A program made the position numbers and the translations under genes. The notes beneath the pieces were generated by a model. That model was not told the origin of the DNA and searched no databases. It saw nothing but the letters and a program-made list of their open reading frames with translations. From an uncultured Clostridia bacterium (lineage in GTDB: Bacteria > Bacillota_I > Bacilli_A > RF39 > UBA660), in NCBI GenBank assembly GCA_947304495.1, contig CAMZBG010000004.1, positions 1 to 48,033 of the forward strand: a stretch of 48,033 bases of DNA. The letters run 5' to 3'. Each line of letters begins with the position of its first letter. The first letter of the stretch is position 1. Positions 30,711-37,814 of this stretch are shown one piece after another.

Positions 30711-30743
30711 AGTGGTCATAATAGCCGTCCGCAGCCTCCCACT
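30711..30743 (-). promoter_or_regulatory. L1-type leader stem before rplK
   Basis: Minus-strand AGTGG/CCACT encloses GAGG and an inner GCTG-CGGA-CGGC hairpin, with TATTATG on the 3' side. It is the second copy of the motif seen before rplA and lies in the rplK 5' UTR. Confidence 0.6.
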
Positions 30744-30782
30744 AAACTCTATAACTATATAATAATACACAGTCGCGCAAAT

Positions 30783-30811
30783 AATATACCATAATATAAA
30801 TCTTTTTGCAA
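30783..30811 (-). promoter_or_regulatory. rplK-rplA promoter
   Basis: TTGCAA, 17 bp, TATATT with TGG before the -10. It gives a leader of roughly 100 bases that contains the L1-type stem. Confidence 0.75.
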
Positions 30812-30854
30812 TATTTTTTTATTGCTTTACTATTTTTTAACTCGTTATATTGTC

Positions 30855-31394
30855 TTATTTTAAATTTTCAATTTGTGAAAGTTCAACTTCAACAGAAGTT
30901 TCTTGACCAAATAAATCTAATAATAGTTCTACCTTTTTCTTTTCTAAATCGTATGAACTAACTTTACCAACCATTCCTTTAAATGGTCCATCATTAATTT
31001 TAACTTGTTTTCCAGGAGCTAAATCCTTAGCTAAATCTAATCTAGACATACCCATATTATTAAGTATTCTATCAACTTCTTCTGGAAGTAATGGGATTGG
31101 TTTAGCACCTTTACCAGATGAACCAATAAATCCAGTAACACCTTGAGTATTTCTAACAATAAACCAAACTTCATCAGACATAATCATTTCAACTAAAACA
31201 TAGCCAGGAAACATTTTTTTAATTTTTTCTTTCTTAACACCATCTTTATATTCAACAATAGTTTGTTCTGGAACAATAACCCTAAATATGCTTTGTTGAA
31301 TATCAGTTGAATTCTTAATCATCATATCAAGTTTTTCTTTAACTTTATATTCATAACCACTAACAGTGTTAACTACATACCACTCTTTTTTCAT
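30855..31394 (-). CDS. nusG: Transcription elongation/antitermination factor NusG
   Basis: This 179-residue factor has an N-terminal NGN domain (EWYVVNTVSGYEYKVKEKL; FPGYVLVEMIM) and a C-terminal KOW domain (GKQVKINDGPFKGMVGKVSSYD). It binds RNA polymerase, and its KOW domain contacts S10 or Rho. Its ATG overlaps the secE stop by one base. No convincing terminator follows, so read-through into rplK is possible. Confidence 0.98.
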   Translation of the reverse strand: MKKEWYVVNTVSGYEYKVKEKLDMMIKNSTDIQQSIFRVIVPEQTIVEYKDGVKKEKIKKMFPGYVLVEMIMSDEVWFIVRNTQGVTGFIGSSGKGAKPIPLLPEEVDRILNNMGMSRLDLAKDLAPGKQVKINDGPFKGMVGKVSSYDLEKKKVELLLDLFGQETSVEVELSQIENLK

Positions 31395-31696
31395 TACTTA
31401 GCCAAACTCCTTACCAATAATGCTATCCAATCAATTCCATAAAAGTATAAACCAAAGAATAATACAAATAATATTGAAGCAACTGAATACTTAACTAATT
31501 CTTTACCACTTGTCCATTTAATTCTCTTAATTTCTTTAAAAACACCTCTAAAGTATCTTCCAATTACCTTAAAAATATTCTCTCTTTTTACTTTTTCTTT
31601 CTTCTTATTTTCTTTTTGAATAACATTTTTTCCCTTTTTATTTACCTCTTTTTTTGTAGTCTTTTTAACTACATCTTTCTTTTCTTCTTTTTTCAT
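31394..31696 (-). CDS. secE: Preprotein translocase subunit SecE
   Basis: This 100-residue subunit of the SecYEG channel carries the conserved amphipathic helix and single membrane span in its C-terminal 60 residues (YFRGVFKEIKRIKWTSGKELVKYS, then VASILFVLFFGLYFYGIDWIALLV). The first 40 residues are an unusually Lys-rich extension (about half Lys) absent from minimal SecE. SD GGAGG is 9 bases before the ATG. rpmG, often upstream of secE, is not in the gap. Confidence 0.96.
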   Translation of the reverse strand: MKKEEKKDVVKKTTKKEVNKKGKNVIQKENKKKEKVKRENIFKVIGRYFRGVFKEIKRIKWTSGKELVKYSVASILFVLFFGLYFYGIDWIALLVRSLAK

Positions 31697-31730
31697 AAAA
31701 ATGAACCTCCAAAAATTAATTCAAAATAAA

Positions 31731-31744
31731 AACACCTTCGTGTT
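31731..31744 (-). other. Terminator-like hairpin in the secE leader
   Basis: AACAC/GTGTT with a 4-base loop followed on the minus strand by TTTATTTTG. It is weak and lies between the promoter and the secE ribosome-binding site; a possible attenuator. Confidence 0.4.
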
Positions 31745-31750
31745 GAATAA

Positions 31751-31779
31751 AATATAGCATAATTACAGGTGTTTGTCAA
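31751..31779 (-). promoter_or_regulatory. secE-nusG promoter
   Basis: Perfect TTGACA, 17 bp, TATATT with TGC before the -10. It overlaps the stop codon of the upstream HAD-like gene. Confidence 0.88.
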
Positions 31780-32276
31780 CATTTTTCACGTATTTTTCTT
31801 AACATTTCTTCCTTATGTACTTCCTTTAAACCAGTATCATGTCGCGTTTTTACAAGATGTAATAACAACTCCTCATCATAATCCTGAAATATATCATCAT
31901 CTAATATAACATATAACTTAACCCCATTATTAATTATATATTGCTTTATCCCATACCCTCTATTATAAACTTCATCTGATGTTTTTCCAATAATTGGAAT
32001 TCCCATTTTTGAAAACTCTGAAACAAACAAAGGATAATAAATAGTCGTTTTCAAACTTGAAGTAAGTACTATCTTAGCACCAGTAATATCTACTACTTCC
32101 TTTAATATAGCTACTGCCTTCATATCTATATCGAGCATTTTTCGCTTAAAACATATATTAATGTCATCAGCATAGTTATGATGTTCACGCATAAAAACTA
32201 ATACTCTATCATAATTATTTAGATAATACTCTTTACTATTTAATACCCCATCAATATCTAAAAATATTATCACCAT
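31776..32276 (-). CDS. HAD-like hydrolase
   Basis: This 166-residue protein starts VIIFLDIDGVLN, the motif I (DxDGVLN) of the HAD superfamily. VLTSS (near residue 80) fits motif II, and VILDDDIFQDYD near residue 130 fits the acidic motif IV. It resembles the small HAD domains of polynucleotide-repair-type proteins, but the substrate is unknown. Candidate starts are clustered (GTG, ATG, GTG); I take the ATG following GGTGGTAAT. It lies upstream of secE, whose promoter begins within its stop codon. Confidence 0.75.
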   Translation of the reverse strand: MVIIFLDIDGVLNSKEYYLNNYDRVLVFMREHHNYADDINICFKRKMLDIDMKAVAILKEVVDITGAKIVLTSSLKTTIYYPLFVSEFSKMGIPIIGKTSDEVYNRGYGIKQYIINNGVKLYVILDDDIFQDYDEELLLHLVKTRHDTGLKEVHKEEMLRKIREKC

Positions 32277-32326
32277 TATTACCACCAGCCAAAAACATTA
32301 TATATAAAATTTATTAATATTACAAT

Positions 32327-32356
32327 AAAAAATAAGAATTGAAAAATCAATTCTTA
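32327..32356 (-). terminator. Terminator of the cold-shock gene
   Basis: Perfect 10-bp stem TAAGAATTGA/TCAATTCTTA, 4-base loop, six T on the minus strand, overlapping the gene end. Confidence 0.9.
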
Positions 32357-32569
32357 CATAACCTTTTCACTTGATGATGGTCTAACATTAATAGCCTGAA
32401 GTCCCTTTGGAGTCTCTATAAGATCAAATTCAACGCGCTGTCCTTCAGATAAAGACTTATAACCATCTTGTTTGATAGCTGAATAATGAACAAAAATATC
32501 TTCATTCTCAGCATAATCAATAAAGCCGTAACCCTTTTCATTGTTAAACCACTTAACATTGCCAAACAT
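32354..32569 (-). CDS. Cold-shock domain protein
   Basis: This 71-residue single CSD protein is an RNA chaperone that binds single-stranded RNA and DNA. RNP1 GYGFIDY and RNP2 DIFVHYSAI are present, after [14 protein letters not shown]. The C-terminal tail PSSSEKVM is slightly longer than in the minimal CspA family. GAGGTG precedes the start. Monocistronic. Confidence 0.96.
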   Translation of the reverse strand: MFGNVKWFNNEKGYGFIDYAENEDIFVHYSAIKQDGYKSLSEGQRVEFDLIETPKGLQAINVRPSSSEKVM

Positions 32570-32610
32570 TTTTAGTACACCTCACATTTCTAGTAATCAC
32601 TTACAAATAA

Positions 32611-32640
32611 ATTATAACCCCAAACAAAGAAAAATTGCAA
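32611..32640 (-). promoter_or_regulatory. Promoter of the cold-shock gene
   Basis: TTGCAA, 18 bp, TATAAT. No TG extension. The leader is only about 35 bases, without the long 5' UTR of classical cspA. Confidence 0.65.
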
Positions 32641-32694
32641 TTATTTTTAAACCACATATTTCGACATATTTTATTTTTTTTAAATTTATAATAA

Positions 32695-32727
32695 AAAATA
32701 GAAATTACTATCAATAATTTCTATTTT
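32695..32727 (-). terminator. Terminator of the 346-residue unknown gene
   Basis: 13-bp perfect stem AAAATAGAAATTA/TAATTTCTATTTT, 7-base loop, T-rich tail on the minus strand. Confidence 0.85.
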
Positions 32728-33766
32728 AATTTTTATTAAATAATCTACGATATCTACTTCCTGTCAAATAAGGATCATCACTATCAGTTCCAAAATAAAT
32801 ATCTATTGGATCTTTTATACGTTCGATATCAAATCCCAAAATAGCTCTTCTTTCCTCATCAGAATACATCCAAAAAGAAGCATCAATTAAATTTCTCAAG
32901 AATGATACATCATCCGCATTAAAGCATGAAATTACATCAGATATTTTTTGTGAACAACTAGGATCAAGTTCATGCATCAACATACCACTTTGAATAGCTA
33001 ATTCTGAAGATTCATTTTCACCATTTTTAAGTATTAAACCAACTGGCATAAAATGTTTCTTTTTATATCCTTCAATTACCCCATAACCAATTCTTATATT
33101 TGTATTATCTGAAGGTCCATCATGTCCTATAAAACACGTTTTCTCATTACAAAAATAATCCGTTTTGGCATCTAATTCTCCTTTTCGTAATCCATGATAC
33201 ATAAGTACAGGATCCCATCCACTATTCTTATTATAAGGTTCAGCTTTAATACGTTCATAAAAATCATCAATTGAAGCTTCATAACCAAAATTTAATCCTC
33301 CATTTTGTATGTTTAACGTAACTTTCTTCGCATCACTATCTATATATTTCATTTCTGTATGCATTCTAAAAGTATTTTTATAAAATGTATCAATACTTAC
33401 TTCTATTCGAGTACCACCAGAAAAACAATTAATTCCATCAATATTATAATTGATTTCATGATTCCAATAAGCAAAATTACCACCACATTCTATATCCCTA
33501 ATAGCTAGTACATCACTCATATCATAACTTGCTGTTAATTTACCTAAATTAGTTTGACATTCAATTTTTATAACCTTTTTTGATTTATTATGTTTCATTT
33601 TTTCTTCAACTATCCAAAGTGAACCAACCAGAGTATTGTCCTTCAATATACCAACTTTATTAGCATCAACTATAATTGCATTCTCATCCAAGTTCAAATC
33701 AAACATACTTAAAAATAATCTCGCAGCACACAAATTTTGCCTTAAAGTTAAATCTACCTCTTCCAT
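32726..33766 (-). CDS. Unknown 346-residue protein
   Basis: I do not recognise this protein. It is soluble-looking, without signal or membrane segments. The first 160 residues alternate short strands (IIVDANKVGILKDNTLVGSLW; KKVIKIECQTNLGKLTASYD). A Gly/Asn/Phe-containing central section follows (NIQNGGLNFGYEASIDDFYERI), with Cys in FCNEKTCFIGHDGPSDN. The C-terminal 70 residues are helical, with repeated acidic stretches (GFDIERIKDPIDIYFGTDSDDPY). GGAGGG lies before the ATG. It is monocistronic, with a recognisable promoter and a strong terminator. No function proposed. Confidence 0.75.
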   Translation of the reverse strand: MEEVDLTLRQNLCAARLFLSMFDLNLDENAIIVDANKVGILKDNTLVGSLWIVEEKMKHNKSKKVIKIECQTNLGKLTASYDMSDVLAIRDIECGGNFAYWNHEINYNIDGINCFSGGTRIEVSIDTFYKNTFRMHTEMKYIDSDAKKVTLNIQNGGLNFGYEASIDDFYERIKAEPYNKNSGWDPVLMYHGLRKGELDAKTDYFCNEKTCFIGHDGPSDNTNIRIGYGVIEGYKKKHFMPVGLILKNGENESSELAIQSGMLMHELDPSCSQKISDVISCFNADDVSFLRNLIDASFWMYSDEERRAILGFDIERIKDPIDIYFGTDSDDPYLTGSRYRRLFNKN

Positions 33767-33788
33767 TCAGAACCCTCCTTAGTGCTAT

Positions 33789-33816
33789 ATTCTAACATAT
33801 TTTAATAAAATTACAA
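33789..33816 (-). promoter_or_regulatory. Promoter of the 346-residue unknown gene
   Basis: TTGTAA, 16 bp, TAGAAT with TGT before the -10. Confidence 0.65.
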
Positions 33817-33823
33817 GTACAAT

Positions 33824-33850
33824 AAAAAAAGATATGCCTAAACATATCTT
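33824..33850 (-). terminator. parA-parB terminator
   Basis: Stem AAGATATG/CATATCTT, 6-base loop, T run on the minus strand, at the parB stop. Confidence 0.85.
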
Positions 33851-33851
33851 A

Positions 33852-34733
33852 TTAATTAAATTTAATGTTCATTATTTCTAATATTCTATCTAATTCTTCT
33901 GAATTAGCAAAAGGTATTTGAATTTTCTTATTATTTACCTTAACCTTACATCCAAAATGCTCGCTAAGTTCTTTTTCAACATAACTATATTCATTTACCG
34001 AACTATTGCTTCTAGTAATTGGATTTTTTCTTTTAATATCATCTTGCTTAGATAAACTTTCTATTTCTCTAACCGATAATCCTTCATCTACAATTCTTTT
34101 AGCATATTCACTAATTTTATTATTATCTTCAAGCTTACTCAACTCTCTAGCATGTCCCATCGATAATCGACCATCTAAAACCATATTTTGAACACTTTGA
34201 GGTAATTTAAGTAATCCTAATGTATTCGTAACACTACTTCTACTCTTACCCAATTTTGATGCCAATTCATCTTGCGTTATATGAAGACTATCTAAAATAC
34301 CCTTATAAGCCCAAGCAAGTTCTATTGCTGTTAAATCCTCTCTTTGTAAATTCTCTAAAAGAGCAATTTCTCTCATCATCTCATCTGAAAAATCCTTAAT
34401 AATAGCTGGAATAGTTTCTAATCCTGCTAATTTAGATGCTCTAACTCTTCTTTCACCTGCAATAAGATCATATCCCTTTATACTTTTCTTAACTATAATA
34501 GGTTGAAATACTCCGTAATTTTTAATTGATTCAGCTAGTTCTCTTAATGCCTCATCATTAAAAGTTTTTCTTGGTTGATATGGATTAGATCTAATTTCTG
34601 ACAACTTAATCTGTTTAATATCATTCTCATCAGCAGAATCCAAAATATTTGATTCAAATGAATCAAAATCTAAGATTTCACTATTAAATAGTTGTTCTAG
34701 CCCCCTACCAAGTGCTTTGTTCTTTTGTTCCAT
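33852..34733 (-). CDS. parB: Chromosome-partitioning protein ParB (Spo0J)
   Basis: This 293-residue CTP-dependent DNA clamp loads at parS sites and acts with ParA and SMC in origin segregation. An N-terminal KALGRGLEQLF helix precedes the catalytic core: IRSNPYQPRKTF, then GERRVRASKLAGLETIPAI (the GERRxRA box). The helix-turn-helix is TQDELASKLGKSRSSVTNTLGLL, and a C-terminal dimerisation domain follows. The start overlaps the parA end. ATG at 34733 matches family N termini but lies 12 bases from AGGAGG; a TTG three codons earlier is the alternative. Confidence 0.95.
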   Translation of the reverse strand: MEQKNKALGRGLEQLFNSEILDFDSFESNILDSADENDIKQIKLSEIRSNPYQPRKTFNDEALRELAESIKNYGVFQPIIVKKSIKGYDLIAGERRVRASKLAGLETIPAIIKDFSDEMMREIALLENLQREDLTAIELAWAYKGILDSLHITQDELASKLGKSRSSVTNTLGLLKLPQSVQNMVLDGRLSMGHARELSKLEDNNKISEYAKRIVDEGLSVREIESLSKQDDIKRKNPITRSNSSVNEYSYVEKELSEHFGCKVKVNNKKIQIPFANSEELDRILEIMNIKFN

Positions 34734-35520
34734 TTCTTTCAATTACCTCCTTAGCTAAATTAAGATATGCTCTAGTCCCTTTTCCTCTAGGATCATAATC
34801 TAAAATAGTCTTACCATGACTAGGAGCCTCAGCTAACTTAATTAATCTAGGTACTATCGTATCATATACCCTTTCTTTAAAAAATTCTTTTATACTACTA
34901 ATTACTTCTAATCCTAAATTAGTATTGACACTTAACATAGTTAAAAGTACACCTTCAATATCTAAATTAGGATTAATCTTTCTCTGTGCTAACATTATTG
35001 TATTAATTAACTGCATAATACCTTCAAGTGCATAATATTCACATTGAACTGGTATTAATACAGAATTTGCTGCTGCTAATGCATTCATTGTAAGTGTTGT
35101 TAATGATGGAGGACAATCAATTAAAATATAGTCATACCTATCACTAATTTTACTAAGTTCGTCCTTCAATCTCATAATACGATTAAATTTTATTTCACTA
35201 TCCTTATATTTCTTCTCAAGTTCAATTAATTCCATTTCTGCTCCAGCTAAATTTAAATATGCCGGAATTATACTTAAATTAGGACTTTTAGTCTTAACAA
35301 TCGCATTCTCTATTGAACTTTTCATTGTTAAAACCTCATATATACTACTTCCAATATCTCTTTTTTCAATTCCCACGCCAGTAGTAGCATTTCCTTGAGG
35401 ATCTAAATCTATCATTAATACTTTTTTTCCAAGTATTCCCAATGCTGCTGATAAGTTAATACTAGTAGTTGTCTTACCAACGCCACCTTTTTGATTTACA
35501 ATTGCAATAATCTTACCCAT
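34705..35520 (-). CDS. parA: Chromosome-partitioning ATPase ParA (Soj)
   Basis: This 271-residue deviant-Walker ATPase has KGGVGKTTTSINL at residue 11, DLDPQGNAT, and YILIDCPPSL. It partners ParB in origin segregation and, in Bacillus, regulates DnaA. It is slightly longer than Soj (253), with a C-terminal extension that overlaps parB by 29 bases. AGGAG precedes the ATG. Confidence 0.96.
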   Translation of the reverse strand: MGKIIAIVNQKGGVGKTTTSINLSAALGILGKKVLMIDLDPQGNATTGVGIEKRDIGSSIYEVLTMKSSIENAIVKTKSPNLSIIPAYLNLAGAEMELIELEKKYKDSEIKFNRIMRLKDELSKISDRYDYILIDCPPSLTTLTMNALAAANSVLIPVQCEYYALEGIMQLINTIMLAQRKINPNLDIEGVLLTMLSVNTNLGLEVISSIKEFFKERVYDTIVPRLIKLAEAPSHGKTILDYDPRGKGTRAYLNLAKEVIERNGTKEQSTW

Positions 35521-35586
35521 AGTAACTTCTCCTGTCTAATTTCTGTTAATTAATATAAATCTACCTAAATCCCCTATTCATTTTAT

Positions 35587-35615
35587 ATTCTATCAAATTT
35601 TTTAATATTTTTAAA
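35587..35615 (-). promoter_or_regulatory. parA-parB promoter
   Basis: TTTAAA, 17 bp, TAGAAT with TGA before the -10, about 65 bases before parA. Confidence 0.6.
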
Positions 35616-35680
35616 GAGAATTTTTACATTTTTTAAATAATAGAATTTCTTTTTACGTTAATTATTTTTACATTTAACAC

Positions 35681-35735
35681 AAAATATTATATAAATCATA
35701 TAAAATATTATATTATCAATATGACATAATATTTT
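35681..35735. repeat. AAAATATTAT repeat array upstream of the RelB-like operon
   Basis: AAAATATTATAT occurs at 35681 and again at 35702 (21 bp apart, two helical turns), and the inverse ATAATATTTT lies at 35726-35735. It sits in the very AT-rich spacer between parA and the RelB-like gene, ending about 22 bp before that promoter's -35. It is a plausible operator; chance in AT-rich DNA is the alternative. Confidence 0.45.
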
Positions 35736-35757
35736 AACAAATAAAAAATTACATTTC

Positions 35758-35786
35758 TTGACAAAATACACATTATATGCTAGTAT
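35758..35786 (+). promoter_or_regulatory. Strong promoter of the RelB-like operon
   Basis: Perfect TTGACA, 17 bp, TAGTAT with TGC before the -10. A TTG-initiated reading of the next gene would start in this -35 box and is therefore wrong. Confidence 0.85.
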
Positions 35787-35808
35787 ATTAAGCCGCAAAG
35801 GAGAATTT

Positions 35809-36081
35809 ATGGAAAATTTAACAAGTGCAATAAGCGTATTAGTAGATTCACATGATAAAGAATTGGCCAACAATATCCTTAAAAACTTAGGACTAAATAT
35901 GAGTACATACGTAAATATGGCCATTAAACAATTACTATATACGAATGGTTTACCATTCGAAGTAAAGAATCCTAATAACAATGAAAATGAAATAATAAAT
36001 AAAATAAAAGATAAAACTGTAAATAATTATGAAGAATATGCATCAATGCCTAATTTAACAGAATATATCAATAATAATTAA
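35809..36081 (+). CDS. RelB/DinJ-like antitoxin-family protein
   Basis: This 90-residue protein has a predicted N-terminal ribbon-helix-helix: a strand (TSAISVLVDSHD), helix KELANNILKNLGL, then NMSTYVNMAIKQLLYTNGLPFEV. That is the RelB/DinJ pattern, including the GxPFEV segment after helix 2. These proteins bind DNA as dimers and neutralise a YafQ/RelE-type toxin with the C-terminal tail, here NYEEYASMPNLTEYINNN. No RelE/YafQ-like toxin follows; the next genes are unfamiliar. AAAGGAG lies 5 bases before the ATG. It is the first gene of a four-gene plus-strand unit. Confidence 0.82.
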   Translation: MENLTSAISVLVDSHDKELANNILKNLGLNMSTYVNMAIKQLLYTNGLPFEVKNPNNNENEIINKIKDKTVNNYEEYASMPNLTEYINNN

Positions 36082-36095
36082 ATAGGAGAATATAT

Positions 36096-36824
36096 ATGAC
36101 AGAAGAACAAAGAGAAAAAATAAGAGTTGTTGTAAGTAAAAGCGCAAAAGATATCGAATCAGTTATCAAAGAAGCTACAAATAAATACACTGAAATATGG
36201 AAAGAAATACTATTACTAGCAAAAGCATCTCCATATAATAATATAATTGAGTATGATACTGGAATAGAAATAACTAGCCAATCTACATCAAAAGAAAAAA
36301 TGGTTGCAAGACTTATAATTGGAATATTAAAAAAGATTGGTTTTACCACAACTGAAAAACAACCATTTTACGAAACAGGTAATATAAAATGGTTACATTG
36401 TTCTATAAGTGTAGCTTACATTTTAGAATTAGGAAAAAAATTAAAAATGCCAAATGGTGAAACGGAGATTAGTGCACTTATACCAGATGAAATAAAACCA
36501 TTGATTATCGAAGCAGAACGCACAATTACACCATTACATCAACAAGTTAAGGCAGAGGCTACAACAACATACAATGATACATGGGACATGATATTAAAGT
36601 CATACGAAACTGATCCATATCAAGATAAAATAGCTTACTGTATTGGAAGTTTTGAAGATGATAGTCGTAGTCAAATGGTAATAGATAATATAGCTACTAT
36701 GTTAACAGATGATGGATTTTTTGAAATATCAAAGGGTACTTTTGAAATAAGTACAGATACAATCAGAGATTATGCAAAAATTAGAGTACCAAAAGGTACA
36801 AATAAAGGAGATAATAATGAGTAA
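36096..36824 (+). CDS. Unknown protein with two copies of a novel repeat module
   Basis: I do not recognise this 242-residue protein as a known family. It appears to contain two diverged copies of one module, about residues 27-115 and 155-231. Matching elements are helix 1 (TNKYTEIWKEILL and TTTYNDTWDMILK), a beta-like stretch (NNIIEYDTGIEI and DKIAYCIGSF), helix 2 ending in GF (MVARLIIGILKKIGF and MVIDNIATMLTDDGF), then a strand-helix (HCSISVAYILELGKK and TFEISTDTIRDYAKI). A 35-residue linker separates them. There is no signal peptide or membrane segment. AGGAG precedes the ATG. Its last 8 bases overlap the next gene (ATGAGTAA), so the two products are probably made together. Confidence 0.8.
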   Translation: MTEEQREKIRVVVSKSAKDIESVIKEATNKYTEIWKEILLLAKASPYNNIIEYDTGIEITSQSTSKEKMVARLIIGILKKIGFTTTEKQPFYETGNIKWLHCSISVAYILELGKKLKMPNGETEISALIPDEIKPLIIEAERTITPLHQQVKAEATTTYNDTWDMILKSYETDPYQDKIAYCIGSFEDDSRSQMVIDNIATMLTDDGFFEISKGTFEISTDTIRDYAKIRVPKGTNKGDNNE

Positions 36825-37686
36825 ATTAATTAATAAAAGTCTACAAGAACAATTAATCAGATCCCATTTAATAAGAAATAATTTAACAACTAATCAGGAT
36901 ACTGATGAAGATGAAGAAATAGATAATAAAGAAATTGAAAAACGAGATAAGAAACTTATATCAAATATTTATCAAAAAATATTAACATTTGTCTTTAACC
37001 TATATGAAACAAAAAAAGACATATCTGGAACTATTATAATTGTACCAGAAAGCTTTATACCAAAAGACAAATATGACGAACCAGGATATATTGAGTTTTT
37101 AAAGAATGAAATTGTTAAGAAATTAATAGCTGTTGGATTTACAAATTTTAAAGGTCCATTAGATACCTCACGCAACGGTTCATTAGATACATTATGCATT
37201 AGTTGTGAAAGAATAGATGAATTAGCTCGCATATTTTCAGATGATAAACAATTAAAACGTATAAAAAGTGCCAAAAAAGCAGCTGTTAAAAAGAAGAAAA
37301 AAGAATATTTAAAAGAGATTGAAGAAGAAAAAGCAGCTGTTAAAGAGAAGAAAAAAGAATATTTAAAACAAATTGACGAATTTAAAAGAGCTGTTGCTAT
37401 GACATATAAAGATATAATAGATAGCATAATTTGGGAGTATTATTATGGAACAAGAGATGAAGATTTCGTAGCAATTAACCTATCTCACGTATTATATGAA
37501 GATAGTAATTTTGAAAATATTAATGAAAGTGAAGAAGATTATATATTATCAACACTTTCAATAATGTTGCTTAACGATGGATTTGAAATGGATCCTGAAA
37601 ATTCATTTGTATATACTATTACATTTAAAAACATTAAAAAGCTAATCGAAAAAAACTCAAAGAAAAAAAAGAAAAAAAAGAAATAA
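36817..37686 (+). CDS. Unknown protein with two further copies of the module and a Lys-rich hinge
   Basis: This 289-residue partner of the preceding protein carries two more copies of the same pattern, about residues 45-140 and 190-279. They have helix 1 (ISNIYQKILTFVF; AMTYKDIIDSIIW), helix 2 ending in GF (FLKNEIVKKLIAVGF; YILSTLSIMLLNDGF) and the last strand-helix (LCISCERIDELARIF; YTITFKNIKKLIEKN). Between them is a charged helix made of two 18-residue repeats (AAVKKKKKEYLKEIEEEK, then AAVKEKKKEYLKQIDEFK), likely a coiled coil. The C terminus is an all-Lys run, which could bind nucleic acid. The start is the ATG after AAAGGAGATAATA, overlapping the previous gene. Confidence 0.8.
   Translation: MSKLINKSLQEQLIRSHLIRNNLTTNQDTDEDEEIDNKEIEKRDKKLISNIYQKILTFVFNLYETKKDISGTIIIVPESFIPKDKYDEPGYIEFLKNEIVKKLIAVGFTNFKGPLDTSRNGSLDTLCISCERIDELARIFSDDKQLKRIKSAKKAAVKKKKKEYLKEIEEEKAAVKEKKKEYLKQIDEFKRAVAMTYKDIIDSIIWEYYYGTRDEDFVAINLSHVLYEDSNFENINESEEDYILSTLSIMLLNDGFEMDPENSFVYTITFKNIKKLIEKNSKKKKKKKK
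37279..37386 (+). repeat. 54-bp tandem direct repeat inside the second module protein
   Basis: Two adjacent 54-bp copies (37279-37332 and 37333-37386), in frame, each starting GCAGCTGTTAAA and coding 18 residues. Diverged at several positions, so not a very recent duplication. Confidence 0.85.
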
Positions 37687-37698
37687 AGGGGAATAATA

Positions 37699-37782
37699 AT
37701 GATAGCTTATCTTATAACCAATAATGTGATTGGTAACATTAAGATGGTATTAAAACTAATTAATTTGTTATATATTAAATAA
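37699..37782 (+). CDS. Possible 27-residue hydrophobic peptide
   Basis: A short frame 12 bases after the previous stop, with AAAGGGGA before its ATG. It reads MIAYLITNNVIGN then IKMVLKLINLLYIK: hydrophobic with Lys at the C-terminal half, like small membrane-active peptides. It ends about 30 bases before the operon's terminator. Translation is plausible from the ribosome-binding site but is not proven; it may be only a 3' UTR. Confidence 0.4.
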   Translation: MIAYLITNNVIGNIKMVLKLINLLYIK

Positions 37783-37814
37783 TATATAAATACAAAAAGA
37801 ATAAAAAGAATAAT

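Noticed and set aside
30808..30825. GCAATA/TATTGC hairpin downstream of nusG
   Set aside because: On the nusG strand it is followed by A's, not a U tract, and it overlaps the rplK -35. It is not a nusG terminator, and no plus-strand gene needs it.
33852..35757. Search for parS (TGTTTCACGTGAAACA) and DnaA boxes near parA-parB
   Set aside because: I found no convincing parS palindrome or TTATCCACA cluster in the window, so no origin or centromere site is called.
37655..37686. Poly-Lys C terminus as a sequencing-slippage artefact
   Set aside because: The run mixes AAA and AAG codons and ends in a normal stop with the next ribosome-binding site close by, so it looks genuine, though a homopolymer error cannot be excluded without reads.
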